Part shown: piece by piece, positions 1 through 6,493 of the stretch
Numbering within the stretch: position 1 is the stretch's first letter
How the letters are laid out: each line of letters begins with the position of its first letter
NCBI GenBank assembly: GCA_023424585.1
Contig: JAFADT010000391.1
Coordinates: forward strand, 1-9,226
DNA: 9,226 nucleotides
Origin: Pseudomonadota bacterium
Lineage (GTDB): Bacteria > Myxococcota > Myxococcia > Myxococcales > Myxococcaceae
Reading direction: 5' to 3'
The notes under the pieces: model-generated
Databases searched by the model: none
What the model was told of the DNA's origin: nothing
The model's input: the letters and a program-made list of their open reading frames with translations, nothing else
Program-made: the position numbers and the translations under genes

Positions 1-341
1 ACCGTGGAGCGGTTGCACCGCGTGTACTCCCCCAGCACCACGCGCTTCTCGTAGGTGCAGCGGCAGTCCCACGGGTCGTAGGCCTCGGACACCGTGGCCG
101 CCTCGTAGCCCGTGGCGGTCTGCACGACCTCCAGGTAGCTGCCGTCCTGCGGCTGCGTGCAGCGCAGCACCGTGTCGCCCACGGCGCCCTGCTTCACCTC
201 CGCCAGCGACGGATCCACCGCCACCTGCGCGCCCGCCTCGATGGCGTTCAGCGGATCCCTCGCGCCCGCACCCTCACAGCCCAGGCCCAGCAACGACACA
301 CCCATCAGCAACACGGCGGAAAGACGCAGCGACACCTTCAT
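1..341 (-). CDS. Partial lipoprotein-like secreted protein of unknown function
   Basis: An open frame of 113 codons begins at ATG 341 on the minus strand and runs off the left edge, so the C-terminus is missing. An AGGAG ribosome binding site lies about 6 bases before the start. The N-terminus has Lys2 and Arg6, then a hydrophobic stretch (about residues 7-20) ending in LLGLGC with Cys22, which reads as a signal peptide with an imperfect lipobox (Gly at -1 and -3). If processed by signal peptidase II it would be an outer-envelope lipoprotein. The mature part holds four further cysteines (61, 93, 95, 109), including a CRC pair, suggesting disulfides. I recognise no family. It is 92 bp downstream of the methyltransferase on the same strand, with a hairpin between, so it is probably a separate transcription unit. 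Sure of coding and export; function unknown. Confidence 0.75.
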   Translation of the reverse strand, partial: MKVSLRLSAVLLMGVSLLGLGCEGAGARDPLNAIEAGAQVAVDPSLAEVKQGAVGDTVLRCTQPQDGSYLEVVQTATGYEAATVSEAYDPWDCRCTYEKRVVLGEYTRCNRST

Positions 342-366
342 GAACGACTCCTACGGATAGGGGGAA

Positions 367-384
367 GTCCGGGAGGACCCGGAC
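367..384. terminator. Perfect 7-bp hairpin between methyltransferase and lipoprotein genes
   Basis: GTCCGGG (367-373) and CCCGGAC (378-384) form a perfect 7-bp stem with a 4-base loop. It lies 50 bp after the methyltransferase stop and 26 bp before the lipoprotein start, both on the minus strand. It could end the SDR-methyltransferase transcript, although no U-run follows, only TTCCCC. It could instead be a structured leader of the lipoprotein mRNA. The structure is seen directly; the role is inferred. Confidence 0.45.
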
Positions 385-433
385 ACCTCTATCTGTAGGC
401 TTTCGAGACGGCCAGGCGCAACGCAAGTCTGTG

Positions 434-1228
434 TCACGAACGCGATAAGGGCTTCACGGCGCGTGTGGCGATGAAGGTGGGCAGGAACGTGGAGAGCAGG
501 TCCTTCGCGTCGTACTTGTCCTCGAAGAGGTGGGTGAGCACGAAGCCCGCCGCCAGCTGTCCGCCCAGCTGATCCTCCAGCGAGTGGCCCACGACCATGG
601 GCTCGCCCTTGTCGGTGTAGCGGCGGCGCTCCTCGTCCGTGAGGCTGGTGAAGTCCGAGTACGGCATCGTGTACTTGAGCCGCAGCACGCCCTTCTCCTC
701 CTCCACCGGGTCGAAGAGGTAGCGCACCGGGTTGCAGAGGCCCGACAGGAGCGCGCCGCCCGGGCGCAGCACGCGGAAGGCCTCGCGCCACACCGGCAGG
801 ATCTCCTCCGCGAAGCAGTTGGAGCACGGGTGGAAGACGAGGTCGAAGCTCCCATCGGCGAAGGCGGACAGGTCCCGCATGTCGCCCTCCACGTCCTGGA
901 GCGCCAGGCCCTCGCGCTCGGCCACCTTCCGGTCCTGCGCCAGCTGCGCGGGCGAGTTGTCGAAGACGGTGACGCGCGCGCCCGCCGCCGCGAGCACCGG
1001 GCACTGCTGGCCGCCCGCGCTCGCCAGGCCCAGCACGTCCTTGCCCTCCAGGTCCCCGAACCACTCGCGCGGCACGGGCCTCCTCGGGGTGAGCACCACG
1101 CTCCAGTCGCCGCGCCGCGCGGCGGCGATGACCTCCGGGGACACCGGCACCGTCCACGGGTTGCCGCGCCCCACCTCGCCGTTCCACGCCTCGCGGTTGT
1201 ACGTCCGGACATCCAGCTCAGTCTTCAT
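434..1228 (-). CDS. Class I SAM-dependent methyltransferase
   Basis: The 264-residue product has the Rossmann-like class I methyltransferase pattern. Motif I is VLGLASAGGQ (65-74), binding S-adenosylmethionine. The acidic end of strand 2 is VTVFDNS with Asp90, GDMRDL (115-120) reads out the adenine side, and motif IV-like SFDLVFHPCSN (127-137) is followed by LRPGG (154-158). The LASAGGQ form of motif I and the following VFDNS are typical of a bacterial family annotated only as SAM-dependent methyltransferase; the acceptor is unknown. I chose ATG 1228 because AAGGA precedes it at suitable distance and because the longer frame would add 15 residues read from the SDR gene. The start lies inside the SDR gene's last codons (11-bp overlap), indicating translational coupling. 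The natural guess is a two-step modification, reduction or oxidation then methylation, of one small molecule; this is inference. Confidence 0.9.
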   Translation of the reverse strand: MKTELDVRTYNREAWNGEVGRGNPWTVPVSPEVIAAARRGDWSVVLTPRRPVPREWFGDLEGKDVLGLASAGGQQCPVLAAAGARVTVFDNSPAQLAQDRKVAEREGLALQDVEGDMRDLSAFADGSFDLVFHPCSNCFAEEILPVWREAFRVLRPGGALLSGLCNPVRYLFDPVEEEKGVLRLKYTMPYSDFTSLTDEERRRYTDKGEPMVVGHSLEDQLGGQLAAGFVLTHLFEDKYDAKDLLSTFLPTFIATRAVKPLSRS

Positions 1229-1994
1229 GCAGCACCCGTCCTTCCATGCCTCCGGCCACGGTGACGACCTCACCCGTCACGTGCCCGGAGATGCGATCCG
1301 ACGCGAGCGTCACCACGACGCGCGCCACGTCCTCCGGCTGCCCCACCTTGCGCAGCGGCATCGTCCGCGTGACGCGGCCCACGAACCGCGGGTCCTCCAG
1401 CGTGTCACGGTTGCGCTCCACCGCCGTCCAGCCCGGGCACACCACGTTGACCCGGCCCATGGGCGCGATGCGGTGCAGCTCGTTCTTCAGGCTCTTCACG
1501 AAGCCCACCGCGAGCGCCCCCTTCGCCGCCGCGTAGTCCGTGTGGCCTGCCTCGCCGAAGAGGCCCGCGGTGGAGCTGATGATGACGATGCTGCCCGTGC
1601 CGGTGGTCTCCACGTGGCGCAGGAAGGCGCGGCAGCTCAGGAACACGCTGTCCAGGTTCTGCGCCAGCGTGCGGCGCCAGCGCTCCAGCGACATCGTCCA
1701 CACCGGCTCGTCGGGCGCGGGATACACGCCGGTGTTGCACACCAGCACGTCCAGCTGGCCCAGGCCCTTCACGGCCCGCGGCACCAGCGCGTCCACGTCC
1801 GCCTCCACCGTCAGGTCCGCGCGCACGGCCGCCCCGCCCACCTCGCGCGCGAGCGCCTCCGCCTTCTGCTGGCTGCGGTGGTAGTGCACCGCCACCTTCG
1901 CGCCCTCGCCCGCGAACGCCCGCACCAGCGCGGAGCCGATGCCGCCCGCGCCGCCCGTCACCAGCACGCCCTTGCCTTGCAGTCCCGTGTCCAT
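1218..1994 (-). CDS. Short-chain dehydrogenase/reductase (classical SDR)
   Basis: The 258-residue length and motif order fit a classical SDR, an NAD(P)-dependent oxidoreductase acting on an alcohol/ketone. The cofactor motif TGGAGGIG is at 13-20. ADL at 59-61 contacts the adenine ring. The catalytic tetrad is Asn113, Ser141, Tyr154 and Lys158 (spacing S-x12-Y-x3-K), so it should be active. PG at 187-188 and a C-terminal GEVVTVAGG (241-249) complete the fold. One oddity is that the usual NNAG motif after strand 4 reads CNTG (86-89). The HYHRS segment after strand 2 carries Arg40, as in NADP-preferring members; this is a weak hint. The ATG at 1994 is preceded by GAGGAG about 11 bases upstream. 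It is the first gene of a two-gene unit with the overlapping methyltransferase. The substrate cannot be read from sequence. It is not a plausible Kdd for the lysine operon, as Kdd belongs to a different family. Confidence 0.93.
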   Translation of the reverse strand: MDTGLQGKGVLVTGGAGGIGSALVRAFAGEGAKVAVHYHRSQQKAEALAREVGGAAVRADLTVEADVDALVPRAVKGLGQLDVLVCNTGVYPAPDEPVWTMSLERWRRTLAQNLDSVFLSCRAFLRHVETTGTGSIVIISSTAGLFGEAGHTDYAAAKGALAVGFVKSLKNELHRIAPMGRVNVVCPGWTAVERNRDTLEDPRFVGRVTRTMPLRKVGQPEDVARVVVTLASDRISGHVTGEVVTVAGGMEGRVLHED

Positions 1995-2156
1995 CGCTTC
2001 GCGGCTCCTCGTGGCCTCCCCTTAGACAGGGAGGGATGCGCGGCATGATGCCCGAGCCGCCCGGGGCGGACAGCCGGATGGAGGCGCGGTGTCAGGGGGT
2101 GCGCTGCGTGCCGGGCGGCGGGACGAGCTGGGCGCCGGGCTCCTGACAGCGCCGCG
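1995..2156. promoter_or_regulatory. Intergenic region upstream of the SDR gene, with inverted repeats
   Basis: This gap separates the tetR stop from the SDR start on the same strand. It should contain either the SDR promoter or a read-through leader. Visible structures are CCTCCC (2015-2020) with GGGAGG (2029-2034), a 6-bp stem with an 8-base loop just upstream of the SDR ribosome binding site; the 13-bp palindrome CCGCCCGGGGCGG (2057-2069); and TGTCAGG (2090-2096) with CCTGACA (2142-2148), 45 bases apart. No convincing -10/-35 pair is visible. The CTAAC/GTTAG operator half-sites found upstream of tetR are absent here, so direct control of SDR by that repressor is not supported. Confidence 0.3.
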
Positions 2157-2783
2157 CTACCGCGGGGACAGCCGCGCGCGGATGCCCGCGACGAGCAGGT
2201 CCAGCCCGAAGGCGAACCGGCGATCGAAGTCGCGGTCCAGGATGGCGTCCACCGCGCCGGCCGCGTGCGGATAGCGCACCGAGGCGAGCTGCCGCAGCGC
2301 CCCTTCCCGCTCCTTCGCCTCGGCGTCCTGCGAGGCGAAGCCCTGCTCCTCGATGGTGAAGCCCAGCACGTAGTCCAGCGCGCTGAACGCCGCCCAGCCC
2401 GCCTCCGTCGAGTCGAGCCCCGCTCGCGTCAGCGCGCCGATGACGGTGTCGGCGACGCGCAGCGTGTGCTCGGAGACGACGATGGTGCCGGCGTAGACGC
2501 GAGCGCCGTCCCGGTGGGCCAGGAACGCGCGCCGCAGCTCCTCGGCCACGGTGCGCACCACCGTCTCCCACGGCGACTCCGCCGTCAGCGTCAGCGCCAC
2601 GCCCTGCACCAGCGTGTCCGCCATCGCGTCCAGCAGCGCCTGCTTGCCTGGGAAGTGCCAGTACAGCGAGGGGGCCTGGATGGAGAGCGCCTTCGCCAGC
2701 ACGCGCATCGTGAGGCCCTCCAGGCCGTGCTCGTCCAGCAGCGTCCACGCCGCCGCCACCACCTGCTCCCGCTGGATTCGCAT
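2157..2783 (-). CDS. TetR-family repressor closely resembling the tetracycline repressor
   Basis: The 208-residue product has an N-terminal helix-turn-helix (about 22-44, with SLYWHF at 39-44) and a C-terminal domain of the tetracycline-repressor type. It carries AHRDGARV (89-96), an LGFTIEEQ segment (140-147) and FGLDLLVAGI (192-201), which match TetR(B) as I recall it nearly without gaps. Against TetR(B), DNA-contact Arg28 is kept (Arg27 here), but base-reading Gln38 is Ala37. Drug-contacting His64, Asn82, His100, Arg104 and Gln116 become Ala63, Val79, Tyr97, Ile101 and Thr113, while Glu147 is kept (Glu145). It therefore probably senses something other than tetracycline. I chose ATG 2783 because it matches the family N-terminus; GTG 2789, preceded by GAGGG, is an alternative. 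It is divergent from the FAD monooxygenase and probably represses both itself and that gene through the two palindromes between them. Confidence 0.93.
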   Translation of the reverse strand: MRIQREQVVAAAWTLLDEHGLEGLTMRVLAKALSIQAPSLYWHFPGKQALLDAMADTLVQGVALTLTAESPWETVVRTVAEELRRAFLAHRDGARVYAGTIVVSEHTLRVADTVIGALTRAGLDSTEAGWAAFSALDYVLGFTIEEQGFASQDAEAKEREGALRQLASVRYPHAAGAVDAILDRDFDRRFAFGLDLLVAGIRARLSPR

Positions 2784-2805
2784 GCCCACCCTGGCCCTCG
2801 CTGGC

Positions 2806-2811
2806 TTGACA
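2806..2811 (+). promoter_or_regulatory. -35 element of the FAD monooxygenase promoter
   Basis: TTGACA is a perfect sigma-70-type -35 hexamer on the plus strand, 62 bases before the monooxygenase ATG and directly abutting operator 1. No good -10 is visible at 16-18 bp (the bases there are CTTTCCCT), which is common in GC-rich genomes, so only the -35 half is supported. On the minus strand TTGTTA (2840-2835) with GTTAGT 16 bp away is a weak candidate promoter for tetR. Confidence 0.5.
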
Positions 2812-2812
2812 A

Positions 2813-2827
2813 ACTAACAGCGTTAGT
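2813..2827. promoter_or_regulatory. Operator 1 for the TetR-like repressor
   Basis: This is a perfect 15-bp palindrome, ACTAAC-AGC-GTTAGT. It has the same layout as the tetO core (5-base half-site, 3-base centre, 5-base half-site) but CTAAC replaces CTATC. It directly follows a perfect -35 hexamer TTGACA (2806-2811) on the plus strand, so it would fill the promoter spacer and block transcription of the monooxygenase. The palindrome is seen directly; its binding by the adjacent repressor is inferred from position and from likeness to tetO. Confidence 0.8.
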
Positions 2828-2833
2828 CTTTCC

Positions 2834-2846
2834 CTAACAACGTTAG
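2834..2846. promoter_or_regulatory. Operator 2 for the TetR-like repressor
   Basis: CTAAC-AAC-GTTAG repeats operator 1 with 12 of 13 bases identical, centre to centre exactly 20 bp away, about two helical turns, so both sites face the same side of the DNA. It ends 26 bases before the monooxygenase start and probably overlaps the plus-strand transcription start. The tet regulatory region likewise has two tandem operators between divergent genes. Confidence 0.8.
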
Positions 2847-2872
2847 TTTGATGCCTTCGGGCGGAGGTCGTC

Positions 2873-4339
2873 ATGGCGGAGGTCCTCGATGTGGCAGTGG
2901 TGGGCGGAGGTCCCACCGGGCTGTGGCTCGCGTGCGAGCTGGCGCTGGCGGGCGTGCGGGTGGAGCTGTTCGAGCGGCGCTGGGAGGCCGTGCGCGAGTC
3001 CCGGGCGCTGACCCTGCACCCGCGCTCGCTGGAGGTGCTGGCGCTGCGCGGGCTGGAGGGGCGGTTCCTGGAGCGGGGGCGGCCGCTGCCCACGGGGCAC
3101 TTCGGGATGCTCGACACGCGCCTGGACTTCAGCGTCCTGGACACGCGCTTCCCCTACACGCTGTTCCTGCCGCAGGCGATGACGGAGGCCCTGCTGGAGG
3201 AGCGAGCGAAGGAGCTGGGCGTGGCCGTGCGGCGCGGCCACACGGTGGAGGCCCTGCGCCAGGACGCAGAGGGCGTGGACCTGGAGGGCTCCACGGACGC
3301 CGGGGCGTTCCGGGTCCGAGCGCGCTACGTGGTGGGCGCGGACGGGGCGCGGAGCGCGGTCCGGCGGCTCTCGGGCATTCCGTTCCCAGGGACGGACGTG
3401 ACGCGCACGGCGGTGCTCGGCGACGTGACGTTGGGTGCGCCACCGGCCCAGCCCGCGCTCGGCATCTCGAATGAGCAGGGCGGCGTGATGGTGGTCCCCA
3501 TGGCGCCGGGCGTCCATCGCATCGTCGTCAGTGATCCGCTCCGGGAGAAGGTGCCCGTGCGCGAGGCCGTGACGCTGGAGGAGCTGAGAGAGAGCACGCT
3601 GCGCATCGCGGGCTCGGACTTCGGCATGCGCGAGCCCCGGTGGCTGTCCCGGTTCGGGAACGAGACGCGGCTCGCGGAGCGCTACCGCGAGGGGCGCGTG
3701 CTGCTGGCCGGAGATGCCGCGCACATCCACTTCCCCGCGGGAGGCCAGGGGCTCAACGTCGGCATGCAGGACGCGATGAACCTGGGATGGAAGCTCGCGG
3801 CGGTGGTGAAGGACGGCGCGCCGGACGCCCTGCTCGACAGCTACTCGCGCGAGCGCCGCCCCGTGGGCGAAGCGCTGCTCCACAACACGCTGGCGCAGAC
3901 CGCCCTCATGGGCGCCACGCGGGAGACGCTGGCCCTGCGCGCGCTGTTGAGCGACCTGCTCCGTGAGCCAGGGCTGAACCGCCGACTCGCGGACACCATC
4001 GGAGCGCTCGACGTGGGCTACGCGCCGCTGGACGTGCCCGCGCCGGAGGCGACGTCACCGCTGCTGACGGACTGGCGTGGCCGGCGCCTGAGCGACGTGG
4101 CGCTTTCGCTCCAGGACGGGGCGGAAGCGCGGCTCTACGCGGCGCTGCATCCGGGCCGGTGGCTGCTGCTGGGCCTGGGCGAGGACGACGCGCGTCCCCT
4201 GCCCCGCTGGGAGCCCGGCTGGCCCTCGCACGTGACGACGCTGCGCGCACGCGGCTGCGTGGGGCGCGGGGAGCTCGACGGCGTGGGGGGCCTGCTGGTG
4301 CGCCCGGATGGTCACGTGGGCTGGGCCTGGGCTGCCTGA
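2873..4339 (+). CDS. Group A FAD-dependent aromatic monooxygenase
   Basis: The 488-residue product is a single-component flavin hydroxylase of the p-hydroxybenzoate hydroxylase class, which uses NAD(P)H and O2 to hydroxylate aromatic or polyketide-like compounds in the cytosol. The FAD dinucleotide motif GGGPTG is at 11-16 with Glu34 at the end of strand 2. The DG motif GADGARSAVRR is at 155-165. The GD motif LLAGDAAHIHFPAGGQGLNVGMQDAMNLGWKLA is split around Asp281 (277-309). Length and a C-terminal extension (about 385-488) match the larger subgroup with a thioredoxin-like C-terminal domain (PgaE, RdmE, MhpA and rifampicin monooxygenase Rox), not the shorter TetX. GGAGG lies 5 bases before ATG 2873. 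It is divergent from a TetR-like gene with two operators between, so it is probably induced by its substrate or a related compound. Xenobiotic or antibiotic inactivation is likely, but the substrate is unknown. Confidence 0.93.
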   Translation: MAEVLDVAVVGGGPTGLWLACELALAGVRVELFERRWEAVRESRALTLHPRSLEVLALRGLEGRFLERGRPLPTGHFGMLDTRLDFSVLDTRFPYTLFLPQAMTEALLEERAKELGVAVRRGHTVEALRQDAEGVDLEGSTDAGAFRVRARYVVGADGARSAVRRLSGIPFPGTDVTRTAVLGDVTLGAPPAQPALGISNEQGGVMVVPMAPGVHRIVVSDPLREKVPVREAVTLEELRESTLRIAGSDFGMREPRWLSRFGNETRLAERYREGRVLLAGDAAHIHFPAGGQGLNVGMQDAMNLGWKLAAVVKDGAPDALLDSYSRERRPVGEALLHNTLAQTALMGATRETLALRALLSDLLREPGLNRRLADTIGALDVGYAPLDVPAPEATSPLLTDWRGRRLSDVALSLQDGAEARLYAALHPGRWLLLGLGEDDARPLPRWEPGWPSHVTTLRARGCVGRGELDGVGGLLVRPDGHVGWAWAA

Positions 4340-4347
4340 ACGGCCCC

Positions 4348-4382
4348 GGATGCCCCACCTCCCTCGCGCGCGAGCGGCATCC
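4348..4382. terminator. Hairpin just after the FAD monooxygenase stop
   Basis: GGATGCC (4348-4354) pairs with GGCATCC (4376-4382). Inside the loop lies the 12-bp palindrome CTCGCGCGCGAG (4363-4374), which can stack as a second stem. It begins 9 bases after the stop codon. There is no U-run, so it is a GC-type hairpin that may protect or end the mRNA. A further tetraloop stem, GCGCCC-ACGC-GGGCGC, follows at 4393-4408. Confidence 0.4.
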
Positions 4383-4427
4383 TCCACGCGAGGCGCCCAC
4401 GCGGGCGCGAGCGCCCCCGAGACACGA

Positions 4428-4457
4428 AGGCCCGGGGCGTCGTCCGCTCCCGGGCCT
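4428..4457. terminator. Bidirectional terminator between converging genes
   Basis: AGGCCCGGG (4428-4436) and CCCGGGCCT (4449-4457) form a perfect 9-bp GC-rich stem with a 12-base loop. It lies between the convergent monooxygenase (plus) and kce (minus), 27 bp beyond the kce stop. On the minus strand the stem is followed by TTCGTG, so there is only a short T tract. Position and symmetry suggest shared termination for both transcripts. Confidence 0.6.
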
Positions 4458-4484
4458 CACGGGGTGGCACCGCGCGCGGCGTCC

Positions 4485-5312
4485 TCAGCCCAGCCGCAGG
4501 AGCTGCCGGGCCTGCTCCGGGGTCGCGACCTCACGGCCCGCGGCGCGCGCCCGCTTCGCGGCCTCCGCCACCAGCTCGAAGTTGCCCTTCGCGAGCACGC
4601 CCTTGGACAGGTAGATGTTGTCCTCCAGGCCCACGCGCGCGTTGCCGCCGCGCTTCGCGGCCTCGTCCACGAACGGCAGCTGCTGGCGCCCCACGCCCGC
4701 CACCGTCCAGGAGCTGCCCTCCGGCAGCGAGGCGATCATGAAGTCCAGCACCTCCGGCCGCGCCTGGAGCGTGCCCGGCACGCCCAGCACGAAGTCGAAG
4801 TGCGCCGGCAGCTCCACCAGCCCCTCCTTCGCCAGGTAGCGCGCCTCGTCGATCATCCCGACGTCGAAGCACTCCAGCTCCGGCTTGAGGCCGATGGCGC
4901 GGATGCGCTTCGCGATGTCGCGCACCAGCGGCCTCGGGTTCCAGAACACCTCTTCCCCGAAGTTCACCGTGCCCGTGGTGAGCGTGGCCATGTCCGGCTT
5001 GTCCGCGCCGGTGAGCGTCAGCCCGCCGCACCGCTCGTCCACGCCCATGCCCACCGCGCCGCCCGTGGACACCTGGATGAGCACGTCCGTGCGCGCGCGG
5101 ATGGCCCGGATGGCCGCGCGGAACAGCTCCGCGTCCTGCGACGGCTTGCCCTCCGCCGTGCGCACGTGCAGGTGCACCATCGCCGCGCCCGCCTCGCGGC
5201 ACTTCACCGCGTCCTCGGCGATCTCCTCCGCGGTGATGGGCAGGTACGGCGTCTGCTCGCGCGTCGTCTCCGCCCCCACCATGGCGGCGGTGAGGACCAT
5301 GGGCCTGCTCAT
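4485..5312 (-). CDS. kce: 3-keto-5-aminohexanoate cleavage enzyme (BKACE/DUF849)
   Basis: This enzyme condenses 3-keto-5-aminohexanoate with acetyl-CoA to give acetoacetate and 3-aminobutyryl-CoA, a step of lysine fermentation. The 275-residue length fits the family. Zn ligands are visible as HLH (His47, His49) and Glu230, and Glu15, Ser82, Arg226 and Asp231 sit where the known Kce active site has them, by my recollection of that structure. The N-terminus [16 protein letters not shown] is typical of the Kce subgroup, with the substrate-handling Glu. ATG 5312 was chosen because it overlaps the kal stop as ATGA and is preceded by GAGGG; the longer frame would extend 18 residues into kal. It is the last gene of the operon. 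BKACE members act on various beta-keto acids, but the neighbouring kal and kamDE settle the substrate. Confidence 0.95.
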   Translation of the reverse strand: MSRPMVLTAAMVGAETTREQTPYLPITAEEIAEDAVKCREAGAAMVHLHVRTAEGKPSQDAELFRAAIRAIRARTDVLIQVSTGGAVGMGVDERCGGLTLTGADKPDMATLTTGTVNFGEEVFWNPRPLVRDIAKRIRAIGLKPELECFDVGMIDEARYLAKEGLVELPAHFDFVLGVPGTLQARPEVLDFMIASLPEGSSWTVAGVGRQQLPFVDEAAKRGGNARVGLEDNIYLSKGVLAKGNFELVAEAAKRARAAGREVATPEQARQLLRLG

Positions 5313-5707
5313 CGCCGCCCTCGCTGCTTGTCCTTCGGGACCACGCAGGTGCCCGAAGCGCGGCACACCACCACCGCCTCCGGCAGCACGTCCGCCGCCG
5401 AGTCATTCACGTCCGGCCGGGGCTTGATGACCTTGCGAGCCTCGAAGCGCATCTTCCGCGAGGTGTTGCCCGCGGAGACGATCTCCCCCTCCGCCTCGAT
5501 GAAGTCGCCCGCGTACACCGGGGCCAGGAACTCCACGGAGTCGTAGGCGCGGAACAGCCCCTCGTCCCCGTCCGAGCGGATGCACAGCTCCGTGGCCACG
5601 TCCCCGAACAGGCCGAGCATCCGCGCCCCGTCCACCAGGTTGCCGCCGTAGTGCGCGTCATGGCTGCCCATGCGCAGCCGCAGGACCGCCTTCGTACCAG
5701 TGCTCAC
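5309..5707 (-). CDS. kal: 3-aminobutyryl-CoA ammonia-lyase
   Basis: The 132-residue protein has a hotdog-type fold and removes ammonia from L-3-aminobutyryl-CoA to form crotonyl-CoA, the step after Kce. Conserved Kal segments are visible: [19 protein letters not shown] (13-31), FGDVATEL (34-41), DGDEGLF (46-52), [18 protein letters not shown] (55-72), GNTSRKM (80-86) and [16 protein letters not shown] [13 protein letters not shown] (116-128). The start is GTG 5707, forming a GTGA overlap with the kamE stop and preceded by AGGGGGA; its own stop overlaps the kce start as ATGA. The family length of about 130 supports this start rather than longer readings into kamE. Being coupled on both sides, it should be made in step with the other enzymes. 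Confidence 0.95.
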   Translation of the reverse strand: MSTGTKAVLRLRMGSHDAHYGGNLVDGARMLGLFGDVATELCIRSDGDEGLFRAYDSVEFLAPVYAGDFIEAEGEIVSAGNTSRKMRFEARKVIKPRPDVNDSAADVLPEAVVVCRASGTCVVPKDKQRGRR

Positions 5708-6489
5708 GAGGGTTCCCCCTGGTAGTGGGAGTCCGCGGACTCCGTGCCTTCCTTCTTCATCACCGCGTGCACGATGTAGTTCGCCACGTCGGACGGCTTG
5801 GTGCCCGGCCCGAAGCCCGCGTCGAAGCCCAGCTCCAGCGCCAGCTTGTGGTCCACGCGCGGCCCGCCCAACAGCAGCAGCGTCTTGCCGTGGATGCCCG
5901 CCGCCTTCGCCGCCTCGATGAACTGGCGCGAGTTGTCCTTGTGCACGTCGCGCTGCGTGACGACCTGCGACACCAGGATGGCGTCCGCGTGCTTCGCGGT
6001 GGCCTTGCGGATGAGGTCCTCGTTGGGCACCTGGCTGCCCAGGTTGTACGCCTCGAAGCCGGGGTAGCGCTCCAGGCCGTAGTCGCCCGCGTAGCCCTTC
6101 ATGTTCAGGATGGCGTCGATGCCCACCGTGTGCGTGTCCGTGCCGGTGCACGCGCCGAAGACGACGATGCGCCGACGCACCTTGTCCTTGATGAGCGCGT
6201 TGAGGTCGTCGAACCCCATCTTGCGCACCACCACCTCCGGCACGTCGATCTCCGCGTAGTCCAGCGTCACGGAGGAGCGGGCGTAGATGACGAAGAAGGT
6301 GTACTGGTCCGCCGCGCGCTCGGCGGCGGCCACCTTCACGTCGGTGAAGCCCATCTTCTTCGTGAACTGGGAGGCGGCCTCCTTGGCCTTCTCCGACAAC
6401 GGCACCGGCAGCGTGAACGACAGCTGCACCATGCCGTCGTCGCGACGGTCGCCGTAGGGACGGATGATCTGCTTGCTCGGCTTCACCAT
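5704..6489 (-). CDS. kamE: Lysine 5,6-aminomutase, beta (B12-binding) subunit
   Basis: This is the smaller subunit of the adenosylcobalamin- and PLP-dependent enzyme that moves the terminal amino group of D-lysine or L-beta-lysine to the neighbouring carbon. The 261 residues comprise an N-terminal dimerisation part (about 1-105) and a Rossmann cobalamin-binding domain. The base-off/His-on motif DTHTVG is at 118-123, with His120 as cobalt ligand. Lys131 lies 11 residues later, the same spacing as His133 to PLP-binding Lys144 in the Clostridium sticklandii subunit (from memory), so it should form the internal aldimine. [13 protein letters not shown] (174-186) and LLLLGGPR (207-214) continue the B12 domain. 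AAGGGG precedes ATG 6489. Unusually it does not directly follow kamD: a 480-bp gene for an exported protein sits between and ends 4 bases before this start. Confidence 0.97.
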   Translation of the reverse strand: MVKPSKQIIRPYGDRRDDGMVQLSFTLPVPLSEKAKEAASQFTKKMGFTDVKVAAAERAADQYTFFVIYARSSVTLDYAEIDVPEVVVRKMGFDDLNALIKDKVRRRIVVFGACTGTDTHTVGIDAILNMKGYAGDYGLERYPGFEAYNLGSQVPNEDLIRKATAKHADAILVSQVVTQRDVHKDNSRQFIEAAKAAGIHGKTLLLLGGPRVDHKLALELGFDAGFGPGTKPSDVANYIVHAVMKKEGTESADSHYQGEPS

Positions 6490-6493
6490 CGAA

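Noticed and set aside
157..360. 67-codon plus-strand frame at the left edge
   Set aside because: It is antisense to the lipoprotein gene, which has a signal peptide and a ribosome binding site.
1218..1994. SDR as the missing 3,5-diaminohexanoate dehydrogenase (Kdd) of the lysine pathway
   Set aside because: Kdd is not a classical SDR; this gene is in a separate unit with a methyltransferase and more than 2 kb from the kam operon.
732..2048. 438-codon plus-strand open frame across the methyltransferase and SDR genes
   Set aside because: It is antisense to two recognisable enzymes, with a low-complexity Arg/His/Ala composition and no ribosome binding site logic.
2092..3144. 350-codon minus-strand frame spanning tetR, the operators and the monooxygenase start
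   Set aside because: It crosses the divergent promoter, reads tetR out of frame and gives a low-complexity product.
2873..4339. TetX tetracycline-inactivating monooxygenase, suggested by the tetR-like neighbour
   Set aside because: TetX is about 100 residues shorter and lacks the C-terminal extension; this protein fits the PgaE/Rox-type subgroup. The neighbouring repressor also lacks tetracycline contacts.
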